Below, piece after piece: positions 45,614 to 56,188 of a stretch of DNA of 64,000 nt (positions are counted from its first letter, which is position 1; every line of letters starts with the position of its first letter). Source of the DNA: Photobacterium galatheae. GTDB taxonomy: Bacteria > Pseudomonadota > Gammaproteobacteria > Enterobacterales > Vibrionaceae. Both the position numbers and the translations under genes were made by a program. Below the pieces are notes generated by a model. The model saw nothing but the letters and a program-made list of their open reading frames with translations. It made no database searches and had not been told where the DNA came from. The stretch covers positions 124,001-188,000 of the forward strand of contig NZ_JMIB01000027.1 in the NCBI RefSeq assembly GCF_000695255.1, written 5' to 3'.

Positions 45614-46654
45614 TTACTGCCAATTGATCTCGGCTGAAACTTTCAATGTCTCACCATAGCCAAGAAGCTTCTCTCTGGTGGTGGTCACTTCATGATAAGT
45701 CACCCCTTTGGGTTTTACCGTCATGACCTCTGGGAAGGTAACCGATCTGTTTTTGAGACTCACTGGTGCGTTCAGGTCAATCAGCCTCAGGGTTCCTTTC
45801 ATAGACTGACGCGTTGGATTGTAGAGCACAATCTTCGCGTGGACATCCATGTTTTTGATCTCGTACTGCTCTGATATCACTATGGGCCGGACTGGAACCT
45901 GAGACTCAGATTGGACACGGTACGCCCCTTTTTTGTTTCTTTCTGATCGTTCCTTGTAGAGATCGTAAGGGGTCTTTGAGGGTTTCCCTCTTCCCTGAGC
46001 GCATTCACTCGGGTTCCCGAAAATCAAATCTCTCTCCCCCTGTAGACCCGAGTGCATCAGACTCGGCTGATCCGGGCAGTCACCACCTGCCCCCACTTCA
46101 GATTCCCCCTCATGGACGAGACCATCCTGATGCCCGAGTTCATGGGCCAAAAGCCAGTCGCTTGCACACTGACCTGTCTCTGCAAGATATATCAAACTGA
46201 AACTCAGCGCATTCGAACGAAAAGACATCCCGCACTCAAGCGCTTGTTTCTTTCTCGGAATCAAAATGACCTTGTAGTTTTCGCTGTTTTTCTTCAGCCA
46301 CCGCGTGATTTTTTCCTCTAAAGACCGGTTGCTGAACGCCGTACCGTCAAACACAGGCGGCAGTCCAGCGCTGGATATCGACAGAGATGTTGCTTCGAGA
46401 GACAGGTTGCCAAACTCGACTGGAGCCTCGAAGTATTCAATGCTTTTCACCCCTCTTTTGATCAGCAGATCATTTTTCTCAAACAACCGATTGTGATACG
46501 CAACCTTTCTTCGGATGAGGTCTTCAATTTTATGTTTCGGTATCCCCATCTCTTTCGGGTTGATCACCATGACATCCATCTCGTCAGACTTATTCTGTGC
46601 GGTCGCACCAAACACCATGAAGGCGGCAACCAGAAGCAATAATTTCCTCATCAT
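45614..46654 (-). CDS. Secreted metzincin-type zinc metalloprotease
   Basis: A signal peptide (1-19, ending GATAQ) leads into a 327-residue mature protein. The zinc-binding motif HELGHQDGLVH (171-181) fits HExxHxxGxxH exactly, with E172 as catalytic base, and SLMHSG (198-203) is a good Met-turn. Several cysteines (141, 163, 192, 217) may form disulfides, and the last 100 residues look like a beta-sandwich domain. It follows the DotA/TraY-like genes on the same strand after a hairpin, so it may process envelope or surface proteins of that system or of the adhesin. Metzincin assignment is firm; the substrate is unknown. Confidence 0.8.
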   Translation of the reverse strand: MMRKLLLLVAAFMVFGATAQNKSDEMDVMVINPKEMGIPKHKIEDLIRRKVAYHNRLFEKNDLLIKRGVKSIEYFEAPVEFGNLSLEATSLSISSAGLPPVFDGTAFSNRSLEEKITRWLKKNSENYKVILIPRKKQALECGMSFRSNALSFSLIYLAETGQCASDWLLAHELGHQDGLVHEGESEVGAGGDCPDQPSLMHSGLQGERDLIFGNPSECAQGRGKPSKTPYDLYKERSERNKKGAYRVQSESQVPVRPIVISEQYEIKNMDVHAKIVLYNPTRQSMKGTLRLIDLNAPVSLKNRSVTFPEVMTVKPKGVTYHEVTTTREKLLGYGETLKVSAEINWQ

Positions 46655-46674
46655 TCAATTTAAATCTTTAAGAA

Positions 46675-46694
46675 ACGCCCACACATGTGGGCGT
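46675..46694 (-). terminator. Hairpin between DotA-like gene and protease gene
   Basis: ACGCCCACA (46675-46683) pairs perfectly with TGTGGGCGT (46686-46694), 6 bases past the stop of the 1026-aa gene. The T-run is weak on the minus strand, so partial read-through into the protease gene is possible. Confidence 0.6.
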
Positions 46695-46699
46695 GATTT

Positions 46700-49600
46700 T
46701 TAAATATTCTTAAACAACTTCATATTCTGATCAATCTTAGAATGTGAATCTGTTTTACCCAGCGCTTCCCCACTGTCATCGTTGAACACAAGTCCGCGAG
46801 TTAACTCAAATGGACCCGTAATGGCATCGAAGATGGCAAACATCATGAGCATGAAAAAGAACAGGAATAATAGGTACGACATAATCATGCTGATAAACCC
46901 GCTCATATCGAGCAAACCGAACAACTTAATGTTGAGCCCTGCCATCGCCAATATGTCATGCGTGACTTCAGCAAATGCAGGCAGTACTGTCACCATCAGG
47001 GAGTAAGTCAAATAAAACCCAACCACCAGCAAGGGGATTCTCAAAATCATCAGCACCCACTTATTAAATAGCGCCGTTAACTTCTTCCGGATATCACTCC
47101 CCGTATTGGCAAAGGCATAAATAATATGGAAATTTGCACTAAATACCATCGCAAGCAAGTTAGCGATGACTGAGATGAACGCTGAGTAAAAAATCGCGGC
47201 TGGAATCAAAGGAACAATAAATGCCGCGATAAAACCAAAAGAAAGTATCAGCATACCGATGCTGGTTGTTTTATTTGCGCTCCGTTTTATCGCAGCCTTC
47301 TCAGCTTTCGAGGGTTCTTCACCATCGGTTAAGACGATGTTTCCGCTCACTATATATCCCATCGCGAATCCTGCGACAACAGAAGCGGTCGTAAACGCGC
47401 CACTCGGGTCGCTCCAATACGGTGTGTCTTCATTGGTTTTACCCAAAAGTGGTGCCATAAATTGAGGAACCGCAAAAGAATTCCCATCAATGGCCACCGA
47501 TAACAGGCTTCCCCCCACAACCAATGTGCCAGCCGATAGCAGCCTGTCCATGATAAAGGACATCATGCGTTTCCAAGGGGTTGTTTCAGCCTCTGTCTCA
47601 TTTTTTGAGTCTTTCTTGGGTGAAGATTTCTGCTTCTTTTTTGGGCCAGGTTCGTTGCCACTTGTGCCAGGGCCCGAAGATTGGGCAATTTTGCTCTTCT
47701 TCGCTTTATACTTTTCAAAAAGACCCTGGCCATACTTTGCGGAAACACCGCCGAGATATCCGGCATACATTTTCAGCAAATACATACCGAAGTTATGCAC
47801 TTCATTGATCGGATGTTCACAGACCCTGAAATACGCTTCACCAAATATGCCTTCGTTTTTGATAACCTTCGAAGGGGTAATCAGACACTGAACGATTTCA
47901 TCGGCTGGCGACTGTTGTTGTCGGTCAGAACCATCATTTGAATAATCCGTGTACTTGAAATGAGCCGAGTAATCTGACAAATCTATCTCAGTGAGATCAT
48001 GATAAAAGTCATACAGACTGATCTCTGGGCTGACATCCCCTGCATAATTTGCCTTGAAGCTATAAATCAAGCTTTGAGGCGCACTGGCGACTTCTCCTTT
48101 TCCTAACCTTGTGAGAATGGTGGCAGGGGTTGCAACAAACCCAAGCGAGTCATAATAATTATTCAGCCCCGCCTCTTTTGCCACATGAATGAGTACCGCA
48201 CATTCAAAAATGCCACTCACCGGGGCCGTCGGATCGACCAAATCACAGACGGTTTTTAAACAGGCTTCCGGGCTGTGATTGTTGCCCGTTGCCGTATAGT
48301 AAGCACAGGTCTGGTATTGCCGCCCTGACAACCGTCTGGCATCTTTCACTTCGGGGTATGCAAACTTCGAGTCACTCTCTGGATCAACACTGGGCAACAA
48401 AGCGGCATCAAACTTTAACGGTTTGGTTCCGAAGACAGAACTTGCTTCATCTGTGAAATCACCTTGAAAGTTTTTCGGGTAGGCTAGTTTTGCGGTGATC
48501 AGATAGGCGACACATTTCTCAGACAGTGTCCTCAAATCTGCAATCGATGCAGCCGTCGGTTTGTAACTGTCTGTCGGCTTCCCGTATTTCGATGCAAACG
48601 CTTTCGCTTCCCCTCTGGTCAAAGGGCAGGCTTCTGTCCAAAACTGAAGGTTATGAATCACCTTGTTGATCGCCTGCGATTGATTGTGCTTTGAATCCAG
48701 TAGAATCCGAGGCGAATCTGGACTGACAATCGAAAGCATCCCTTCCGCATGACCTATCGATACGTCAACAAGCGCTCTGGCCAAATGCGTAAATAACAGG
48801 CTCTCTTTTTGCGCATAATTCATATTGAAAGCCAGCGCTGTATTCTTAGACAGCGTATCCACCGCATGCAATGTCTCTTTATCTTTTTTCATCTCAAGTA
48901 AAAGAGTGCAATCCGCTTTTCCTTCCTTGTAGGTAAAACGAAGTTTGTAGGCATGGTCGTCTTGAATCACAGACTCCTGAATGTGGTTAAAATTAGGAGT
49001 CACCCCATTCGTTTCAAAAACAACACATAGACCAAAATCTAAAATGCCGGAAATTTTATTCTGACTATGCATGATGCCGTAAGATGCTGTATCTATCGGG
49101 TAATCCGGGGCTGGAATCACGTAAGTCGGGTTACTGGCGACATACCTCTTTTTGAGTTTGGCATCAATGTCCTCCGCGGTACCAATCGCCTTCCCTATCC
49201 CGCGAAACATGAGCTGATGTACCGCAGAAAAGTCATAAATACTGCTCTCTCCTTTCTCTTGAACCGCTTGCTCACTCATGAAGGGGGACAACAGGAAATC
49301 CATAAAAGGAACGGTGATCGCCACAGCCACCAGAGATCGGATAATTTTCAGGGCCGGGGATTCAGCAGAAGCACTTTTCTCGGTATTTCTGTTTTGAGAA
49401 AGGTATGCGGAGTCAAATGCATATAAAGCCACCATCACCCCCCACAATACAGCGGTAACGCCGTAAAGGTAGCGCAGCGTATTGGCGATGGTATTCGCGG
49501 TTTCGACCGGCATTGGCGCAGCACAGGCAGCTCTTTCAGAAGCCGTCATTTCGCGAATCACATCCGCCTGGCTGTCTGTCAATCCGAGTGGATTTAAAGC

Positions 49601-49780
49601 ATGTATGGATCCTTCCGAGCCAAACATGGCTAAAAAAATCCGTTGAGAGATAGGTTGATACAATGCTTCGACGGGGGCTGGACAAGAGACAGACATGTCT
49701 ATCTCATTCTCTGCGGACGCCAGAGGAACCTGCATGAACATCAGGAGCGCGAGCAAGGCACTCACAAAAATTTTGCGCAT
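46700..49780 (-). CDS. Large exported polytopic protein, DotA/TraY-like (1026 aa)
   Basis: A signal peptide (1-23, ending LASAE) is followed by a membrane helix at about 105-125, another near 155-170, a periplasmic region of about 550 residues with many cysteines, a lysine/proline-rich stretch (PGPKKKQKSSPKKDSK) and a C-terminal membrane block of six or more helices. The C-terminal block has the order seen in DotA/TraY: helix pair with IVPLIPAAIFYSAF, then LRIPLLVVGFYLTYSL. DotA and TraY are inner-membrane components of type IVB secretion and IncI conjugation. It is one of four related genes on this strand. Its leader has no Shine-Dalgarno. Confidence 0.65.
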   Translation of the reverse strand: MRKIFVSALLALLMFMQVPLASAENEIDMSVSCPAPVEALYQPISQRIFLAMFGSEGSIHALNPLGLTDSQADVIREMTASERAACAAPMPVETANTIANTLRYLYGVTAVLWGVMVALYAFDSAYLSQNRNTEKSASAESPALKIIRSLVAVAITVPFMDFLLSPFMSEQAVQEKGESSIYDFSAVHQLMFRGIGKAIGTAEDIDAKLKKRYVASNPTYVIPAPDYPIDTASYGIMHSQNKISGILDFGLCVVFETNGVTPNFNHIQESVIQDDHAYKLRFTYKEGKADCTLLLEMKKDKETLHAVDTLSKNTALAFNMNYAQKESLLFTHLARALVDVSIGHAEGMLSIVSPDSPRILLDSKHNQSQAINKVIHNLQFWTEACPLTRGEAKAFASKYGKPTDSYKPTAASIADLRTLSEKCVAYLITAKLAYPKNFQGDFTDEASSVFGTKPLKFDAALLPSVDPESDSKFAYPEVKDARRLSGRQYQTCAYYTATGNNHSPEACLKTVCDLVDPTAPVSGIFECAVLIHVAKEAGLNNYYDSLGFVATPATILTRLGKGEVASAPQSLIYSFKANYAGDVSPEISLYDFYHDLTEIDLSDYSAHFKYTDYSNDGSDRQQQSPADEIVQCLITPSKVIKNEGIFGEAYFRVCEHPINEVHNFGMYLLKMYAGYLGGVSAKYGQGLFEKYKAKKSKIAQSSGPGTSGNEPGPKKKQKSSPKKDSKNETEAETTPWKRMMSFIMDRLLSAGTLVVGGSLLSVAIDGNSFAVPQFMAPLLGKTNEDTPYWSDPSGAFTTASVVAGFAMGYIVSGNIVLTDGEEPSKAEKAAIKRSANKTTSIGMLILSFGFIAAFIVPLIPAAIFYSAFISVIANLLAMVFSANFHIIYAFANTGSDIRKKLTALFNKWVLMILRIPLLVVGFYLTYSLMVTVLPAFAEVTHDILAMAGLNIKLFGLLDMSGFISMIMSYLLFLFFFMLMMFAIFDAITGPFELTRGLVFNDDSGEALGKTDSHSKIDQNMKLFKNI

Positions 49781-49805
49781 TTTTTCTATAAGTCTACAAA
49801 AATGA

Positions 49806-49834
49806 ACAAAAAAAAGCAGCCTCGTCGGCTGCTT
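49806..49834 (-). terminator. Terminator after the 1211-aa DotA/TraY-like gene
   Basis: AAGCAGCC (49814-49821) pairs with GGCTGCTT (49827-49834), and the minus strand continues into a T-run from 49815 downwards. It lies about 20 bases past the stop. Confidence 0.8.
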
Positions 49835-49852
49835 GTCACTGTGTGAAGACAG

Positions 49853-52800
49853 TTATGGTTCCCGATTCAAGTCATCGTCTTTCGATTGCGTGTCTTCATG
49901 TGCATCTGGATCGGTAGTTTGCCCTATCTCTTCCTGATTCTGTTCAGTCTCAACCTGCGTTCTCGAACGGACTTCAGGTGCGCGTTCAGACTGAGATTGA
50001 CCGGATTGTGCCATCCCGTGTTTTTCATTCGGAGTTCCCAGAAGCTCCGCAGCTTTCTCCTTCGCGCTGCTGGTCAGATCTGACACCTCTCGGAAAGCCG
50101 TTCTCACATACTGAGCTTGTTGATGCAGATAAATGGCATTGTTCTGTCGAATGACTTCTTTGGCCGCTTTTTTAACTGCTCTATCCTCCTCAAATACCCG
50201 TTCCCGAACTGTCTCCTGGCTGGCGGCGGCGGCGGCAAACAAGAGTGCGCCCACTTTTTGCTCCCGCGCATCCAACGACTCTGCACCAATCTTTTTAATA
50301 ATATTGTTCGGTGCTTTCAGGCTCACCTCAAAAATCATTTTAATGATATAGATGTAACTCACCCAAATAATAATCACCATAATCAGATTCATGATGACCT
50401 TAAATGGGTTAAAGAAGAAATCTGAACCTGAACCCATCCCAAGCACCATATTAATACTGGTCATATCCATCATAATGAATGCCACGTAAGTCAGCACAAA
50501 GGCAACCAAGAAACCAACAATCATCGCAAATGGTCTTATCGTAATATTGACGAAGGTTCCATACAAAGATTTCTCAGGTGCAGTGTTCGGATCATTTTGA
50601 TCCAGGAACATAAAGAAAGTCATTGCAATCAATGAAGAAATCACCATGAGCTGTGCCACCAGCATCAGCCATCCAATATAAGACAACAGGTGACTCGCAA
50701 CAGGAATCATCGGGGTAATAATCGCCATGATCAGCCCTAAAATAATCATCACCGCAGCAGCCCAACCCATCACAATATTTGCTGCAGAGGCCACGACTTT
50801 CCCGGCCCCAACCATATCGAGTTTCTTCAATAATTTATTGGAATTATTGCTTTTCTGGTTTGCTCGACTCGATTGTTCAGCCGCAGCATTTTTCCCACGG
50901 TTTCCACCATTGCCCGTGTTACTACTATTATTACCAGCAGGTTCGGTGACAGCATTGGAAATGTCTGTCTGCAGAATATTATCTGCTGCCTGCTTTAGAG
51001 AGCCTATAGTTTTCACTGTCATATATGCCGCCAATACAATGAGACCGTAACTAAGAATAGTTTGACCTTTCTCTTGCGAGTAGAATTGCTGATGACCAAT
51101 ATAGATAGGACAAGATGCCTCAAGTACAGCTTTTCCCGCGGTTCCATATTTCTCTTCAACTATCTCAACCGCCTTAATACTGCCACAAAGACTTATGATT
51201 TTATGGTAATCCTGAGCGGACAGCTGAATCTTAGCGATCTCACTGCCACGATCACCACCGGCTCTCGCGATGGTTCTGAAAGTCGCTTCTATGGCATCAG
51301 AGACAGAAACCTTTGCTTTTTGTTCTAATGTCTCAGTCTGTGTCATCTTCAGCTTCGACTCAACAGCCCCGCCAGTGTAATCAAGATCCGTTTCACTTCG
51401 CGCCCCATCCCCCGAACGATGACTTCCGCCTTGTTCGGTAAACAGCTGGGCATCGGCAGCCGCTGCGATTTTTAGCTGGTCGTCTAAAATTCCGCCACCG
51501 GTGTCTGGCGTGACATAGAGAAATTCTGGCGCCTTCACCTTGTATTCAGATAAATATCGCGACAACTCAGGGTTACTCGGCGGCAGAAAGTTTGAACCCG
51601 AAGAATAAAAAGTCGTCCCACTCTCCATCGTCTGAAACTCCATATTGATTTTTGTATCGATGACATTTCTGGCCAAATTGGTAAGCTCTCTCATTAAAGC
51701 CAGAAAGTTATGAGAAAAGGCAGCAAACCCTTCCTCTCTTGTTAACAATGTAATCTCATTGAGATTTTTTTTCGCACCTTCCATCTCTTGAGAATACAGC
51801 AGCGCCTGAACAATCCCTTTGACGACGGCGACCCTTGCCGCTTCCACATTGGCATTGTACTGCTCAAAGCTGTCATAGATTCCGATATAGTCATCCTGAA
51901 GCTGTGTTTTGCCCAATGCTGCGGCTTCAAGCGAACCACTCAGGAAACTTTGTAAGCTGGATGTGTCGGCTTCAAATGGAATCTCAAGTTTGTTGCCATT
52001 GACGACCGCACACTGCAAGCTGAAGTCACTCACCCCGACATTACCTCCGTTAAGCGCTTTGACTGTCGCCTGTGTACGAATGTAAGCCTCTCTGTCTGTG
52101 TAACATCGGTCTGACACCACTTGCCTTGCAAATTTCGCTGCCAAAGCCGCTCTGGCATTCAGAATCTCATAGGTCTCGCTATCCTGCTCAACCAAACGGC
52201 CGCCCTCAGCGAGGTAAGCGATTTGATCAAAGAAGTAATTCGCTGAACTGATCAGAAACTTTTCTTTTTGTGAGTCTAATCTCAGCACTTTAATCTTATC
52301 GTCAATGCCGACTTTGACTTCTGCCCAGAGAGACACCAGCTTATCTTTGTCACTCATTTTTTCAAAAGTGATGGATTGAACCGCCGTATCAATCATTTCG
52401 ACAATTTCTTCCTCCATCTTGCTATACGCTTCAAAATCAGGAATCGAAACATCAGAGACAAATGCTGGCTTGTTGACTCGCTTTTCTGAACAGATATAAG
52501 GAATGGCCTGACCTGAGTTGTCCTCTAAGTGAAAACCCACTTTGGTCGAAAACCCGGTTTCATCCCCCTCCACTTCAATCAGGGATGGGAAACCATCCCC
52601 CAGTGTCGAGTATTGATAGCCACTTCCCCCCTGAGATAAGGTCGCAGTTGCCCCAGCAGCGCGGTCTTTTGCACCTTCGTAGACACTCAATAAAGAAACC
52701 TGAGCGGCACACAACGCATCTTCAATCAACACACGGCTTTTCGTCACAGGAATACTCGCCATGGAAGGGGCACCCTGTGTATCTAAAAAAGTTTTTTCCC

Positions 52801-53488
52801 GTTCATCAGGCAAATCGGAAAGCATCATGTAACCAACCGTAGACACCGCGATATTGGCCGCGCCGATGGCCCCCAAAACGGCAACACCCATGATCACTTG
52901 AATCACCAGCACATCGGTCTGATAGCCTAGAATGTCAGATTCAACTGGCAGCGGTGTAATCAGCAGCACCCCAACCCCGATTCGAGAGCATGTTTTGAAT
53001 AATCCATATTTTCCACCCCCGATTTCACCAGACCGCAGCGCAGTAAATGAGATCACCGTCAGCTGCACGCCGATTAGTATCTTCACGAGCCACATCGCCA
53101 GCGATTGAATGGAGATGACTGAAACTTCGAGATTCACGATGTCATTTCTGTACTCATCTGATGTTGACGCGAGAGAACGATCGGCCCCATCTTCATGATC
53201 TTCCCCACCTCGGATATCAATCAGTGATAAAATTTCATCTTTGTAATCGAGATCCGTGAGTTTGATTGCCGTTTCCATGGTTGCCGGAAAATGGTAAAGC
53301 ACAGAGAGAATGGATTTATCCCTGGGACAGATTGTCGAGGAAAAAGGCTTCGGCAGCGGATAACCATGCTCATTTGAATAAACATCGCATGATGATTTCT
53401 GAGACGCATCAGGCTCTGTGGCATGACTGAGCACAGGTGTCACACTCAATGCCAATAAAACGATAAGTTTTTGAAAAATGCGGAGCAT
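49853..53488 (-). CDS. Large exported polytopic protein, DotA/TraY-like (1211 aa)
   Basis: Signal peptide 1-24 (ending LSHATE); helices near 130-150, 165-185 and 200-225; a long periplasmic region (230-790) with paired cysteines; then an Asn/Gly/Ser linker (NNSSNTGNGGNRG) and a block of helices. That block contains IITPMIPVASHLLSYIGWLM and, after it, IRPFAMIVGFLVAFVLTYVA: the same spaced proline-helix-GWL and R-P-GF pattern as DotA/TraY. The tail (1080-1211) is soluble and charged. This is the clearest DotA/TraY-like member of the four. It precedes the 1026-aa gene in the same direction. Confidence 0.72.
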   Translation of the reverse strand: MLRIFQKLIVLLALSVTPVLSHATEPDASQKSSCDVYSNEHGYPLPKPFSSTICPRDKSILSVLYHFPATMETAIKLTDLDYKDEILSLIDIRGGEDHEDGADRSLASTSDEYRNDIVNLEVSVISIQSLAMWLVKILIGVQLTVISFTALRSGEIGGGKYGLFKTCSRIGVGVLLITPLPVESDILGYQTDVLVIQVIMGVAVLGAIGAANIAVSTVGYMMLSDLPDEREKTFLDTQGAPSMASIPVTKSRVLIEDALCAAQVSLLSVYEGAKDRAAGATATLSQGGSGYQYSTLGDGFPSLIEVEGDETGFSTKVGFHLEDNSGQAIPYICSEKRVNKPAFVSDVSIPDFEAYSKMEEEIVEMIDTAVQSITFEKMSDKDKLVSLWAEVKVGIDDKIKVLRLDSQKEKFLISSANYFFDQIAYLAEGGRLVEQDSETYEILNARAALAAKFARQVVSDRCYTDREAYIRTQATVKALNGGNVGVSDFSLQCAVVNGNKLEIPFEADTSSLQSFLSGSLEAAALGKTQLQDDYIGIYDSFEQYNANVEAARVAVVKGIVQALLYSQEMEGAKKNLNEITLLTREEGFAAFSHNFLALMRELTNLARNVIDTKINMEFQTMESGTTFYSSGSNFLPPSNPELSRYLSEYKVKAPEFLYVTPDTGGGILDDQLKIAAAADAQLFTEQGGSHRSGDGARSETDLDYTGGAVESKLKMTQTETLEQKAKVSVSDAIEATFRTIARAGGDRGSEIAKIQLSAQDYHKIISLCGSIKAVEIVEEKYGTAGKAVLEASCPIYIGHQQFYSQEKGQTILSYGLIVLAAYMTVKTIGSLKQAADNILQTDISNAVTEPAGNNSSNTGNGGNRGKNAAAEQSSRANQKSNNSNKLLKKLDMVGAGKVVASAANIVMGWAAAVMIILGLIMAIITPMIPVASHLLSYIGWLMLVAQLMVISSLIAMTFFMFLDQNDPNTAPEKSLYGTFVNITIRPFAMIVGFLVAFVLTYVAFIMMDMTSINMVLGMGSGSDFFFNPFKVIMNLIMVIIIWVSYIYIIKMIFEVSLKAPNNIIKKIGAESLDAREQKVGALLFAAAAASQETVRERVFEEDRAVKKAAKEVIRQNNAIYLHQQAQYVRTAFREVSDLTSSAKEKAAELLGTPNEKHGMAQSGQSQSERAPEVRSRTQVETEQNQEEIGQTTDPDAHEDTQSKDDDLNREP

Positions 53489-53536
53489 TAGAAATTTATT
53501 TACTTTTAATTTAACAAAATTTCTATTTAAAGATAA

Positions 53537-53554
53537 GGCGAGCCTGAGCCCGCC
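53537..53554 (-). terminator. Weak hairpin after the 873-aa gene
   Basis: GGCGAGC pairs with GCCCGCC with one mismatch, 6 bases past the stop at 53561. The following minus-strand sequence is TTATCTTTAAAT, a poor T-run. Confidence 0.4.
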
Positions 53555-53560
53555 CTGGTC

Positions 53561-56182
53561 TTATTTTAGGTAGTGTGTGGGGAGAATCGAGGTTTTCACG
53601 AACCCCAGTAATTCTTCATGGGCTGCTTCAGCCTTGACCCCGGTGATGTCATCCACAAAATCAGTCGTCTTATCATAAACATAGTTTGTCGCCTTCACAC
53701 CGCGATACATCCCCCAGATCAAGGCTAGATTGAGGGCAATCACCGTCATGATCGTGGTCAGAAAATCCGCGATGCCATTCGATGACAGCTCACTGATCGT
53801 TGAGGCATAAATGACCACCATGTATGCCGCTAAGTTTGACGCGATCGTGCCAATCACAAACGCAGCCATGAGCGCGACAAACACCATGGAGAGATCAATA
53901 GACAATCTGAACATGGCACTTAACAAATATCGCGAGACCGTAATATTATCGTCGTCATCTTCCGTTTCACTGAATTGCTCTTTCAGGAATTTAATCGCCA
54001 TGAGGGGAGACGCAATCAGGTAGATCAAAAAACGCTTTAAAGATAAAAACAACAAGCTGATTGCCGCCCATAAAAAGAACGCGCCAGCCACCAGTTTTGC
54101 CAGAATTGCCGTTAAGAACAACAATCCACCTGTTGTGAACATAGTCTTCATCAAGATCAGGAACATTGTGTTTGCCTCGACGACCTCTTGACTGAGTACC
54201 AACTTCATTCCTGATGCGACGATCAAAATGACACCTGAAATAGGCAGCAGCGTGTTATACATCGATTGCATATAACTGTAAGGCTCAATCGTTTTCAGCC
54301 TGACGTCTTCTAAAATCGGTGCCCCTTCATCTCCGGATTTGGAGACGGTCAGTTCATCAAGATGCAATAACACATTGAACCACCCTTGGGTGTTTTCATG
54401 ATTGGTGTGGCTGGCTACTTTTTCCGCCAAATTTTCAGATTCAGATAACCCCTGCCCGATACTATGTCGTGCGACCCGATCCAGCGGGATTTTCACTCGG
54501 TTGATGGTGCTCACAGCATCCTTCACGATACTTTTCGCGAATTGGCTTTTCAGCGAATTCCGCATATCCGCGTACTCACTATCAAACTTCAGCAGATAAC
54601 CGACGGCCGTCATGACAGATTCAATCGGTGAGATGAAGAACCCACGATGATAAAACGCATAGTCGTTCGAGGAAAATTGAATCTGGCTGATGCGAGAAGA
54701 GCCGCCTGCGCCGAATATGACCGCTTTGATATTGCTGTAAATCGTCTCTGCATTCACCTCGGCTGGCACAGGCAACATTTTGCCGCCAGCAACCCCTGTC
54801 GCGCCATAAAATTCACCGGAAGTCCCAAACCCATCCGATTCATCCCGTACCTTACAGACAAACGAAGCATCAAAAGCGTCATAAGACCAGCCTGATATTG
54901 CGCTGAAATGACCTTGTCTTGCCTTATTGGCACAATAGGATTGCTTCTGATAGCGATAGATCTCATTAAAAGCCATTTCAACGTTCGGAATATGCTTTGT
55001 CACTTCCCCTGAATAGCTGTCGTGATTGAACTTGAGCGCTTCATTGGCCTCATTGTCCGGGATACTTGCGTTCATCAGTTTGATTGACCCGTCGTAACGC
55101 ACCTGATCGCGCGAACGTATACTGATTCGTCCTTCTCCCATTCTCTGTAGAAGAAATTTACAGCCCGCGTCAATCGAAAAACGCTCAGACCAATCCGAGC
55201 CAAAACAAGTTGCGTTCAGCTCAAACTCGGTTCCCGTGAGCTGATTGACGTCATTAAACTTCGCTATCCCGGCACGCAATGTTTCATTGGTGAGCGGTTT
55301 CCCCTCAATGAGAGAGAACACTTTCATGCCAATCGACTCTTCAGCAATCAGCTTCTGGTTCGCAGAGACCACCATGCCGGAGATAAGATCTTTGATGTCA
55401 TTTTCTGCCATTCTGGTGAACACCATTTGCGCTTCATCGCTGTTCGACGTTGTCTTGACGATATGCGTGAATAATGAAGAAGACGCAACCAGCGCGAAGT
55501 TGGCCGCAAAATAGTTACTCACAACGACGGCAAAAACCATGAGAAGCTGTGCAAGGCTCACGCCTCCTAAATCGTCCATCGGCTTTATCATAATCATCGC
55601 GATCAGAATGGCTGGTGTGGAGATGAGCATCTTTTTCCAGGCTTTCGTGTTATCTTCTACCGTCATCGACACCCAGGACATACGCCAGATCGCAATCGCG
55701 ATCAGCGCCCCAGCCAAGACGACCAACACATAATTGAACGCCCCCAGAACCCGCTCAAAATTAAATTGCTTTATCATCGGAAGCACAGTGATGTCGGATT
55801 TGTCTTTGACCGTATCAAATATCCGATACATTGCTGTGGTTTGATACGCTGAGTCGGACGGATCAGTATAGGGGTCGTAAACGCCCCCCTGAAATTTCAG
55901 GTGCTTGAACTCAGATTGCTCTGGCGCCATCGACTGAAGGGCGTTGATCACAGACAAAGTATCTTCCGGAATCACGATCTTATCTGCCATCTCCATTGCC
56001 CTTTTGGTGGTATTGGGCATCATGAAGGTCAACGTTTCGATGACGACATCAGGTTTTGGCGTGACGGTGATTTCCCCGCCAGCATTTGTTTCCTCAGCAG
56101 CACTTGCTGCCACTGTCATCGACAGCATCAGTATGATTGAGGAAAACACCCGAGTCATGGTGCTTTTACTTATTAAAGTCAT
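53561..56182 (-). CDS. Large exported polytopic protein, divergent DotA/TraY-like (873 aa)
   Basis: Signal peptide 1-29 (ending AASAAEE). A helix cluster at about 145-225 (LVVLAGALIAIAIWRMSWV and others) is followed by a periplasmic region with cysteines (ATCFGSDW, AGCKFLL, SYCANKA) and a C-terminal block of about six helices (640-840). The overall plan matches the neighbours, but the proline-GWL motif is not clear and an acidic loop (SETEDDDDN) interrupts the block. It is therefore the least certain member of the group. It lies 6 bp after the 89-aa membrane protein gene, which suggests a joint function. Confidence 0.6.
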   Translation of the reverse strand: MTLISKSTMTRVFSSIILMLSMTVAASAAEETNAGGEITVTPKPDVVIETLTFMMPNTTKRAMEMADKIVIPEDTLSVINALQSMAPEQSEFKHLKFQGGVYDPYTDPSDSAYQTTAMYRIFDTVKDKSDITVLPMIKQFNFERVLGAFNYVLVVLAGALIAIAIWRMSWVSMTVEDNTKAWKKMLISTPAILIAMIMIKPMDDLGGVSLAQLLMVFAVVVSNYFAANFALVASSSLFTHIVKTTSNSDEAQMVFTRMAENDIKDLISGMVVSANQKLIAEESIGMKVFSLIEGKPLTNETLRAGIAKFNDVNQLTGTEFELNATCFGSDWSERFSIDAGCKFLLQRMGEGRISIRSRDQVRYDGSIKLMNASIPDNEANEALKFNHDSYSGEVTKHIPNVEMAFNEIYRYQKQSYCANKARQGHFSAISGWSYDAFDASFVCKVRDESDGFGTSGEFYGATGVAGGKMLPVPAEVNAETIYSNIKAVIFGAGGSSRISQIQFSSNDYAFYHRGFFISPIESVMTAVGYLLKFDSEYADMRNSLKSQFAKSIVKDAVSTINRVKIPLDRVARHSIGQGLSESENLAEKVASHTNHENTQGWFNVLLHLDELTVSKSGDEGAPILEDVRLKTIEPYSYMQSMYNTLLPISGVILIVASGMKLVLSQEVVEANTMFLILMKTMFTTGGLLFLTAILAKLVAGAFFLWAAISLLFLSLKRFLIYLIASPLMAIKFLKEQFSETEDDDDNITVSRYLLSAMFRLSIDLSMVFVALMAAFVIGTIASNLAAYMVVIYASTISELSSNGIADFLTTIMTVIALNLALIWGMYRGVKATNYVYDKTTDFVDDITGVKAEAAHEELLGFVKTSILPTHYLK

Positions 56183-56188
56183 CTGAAT

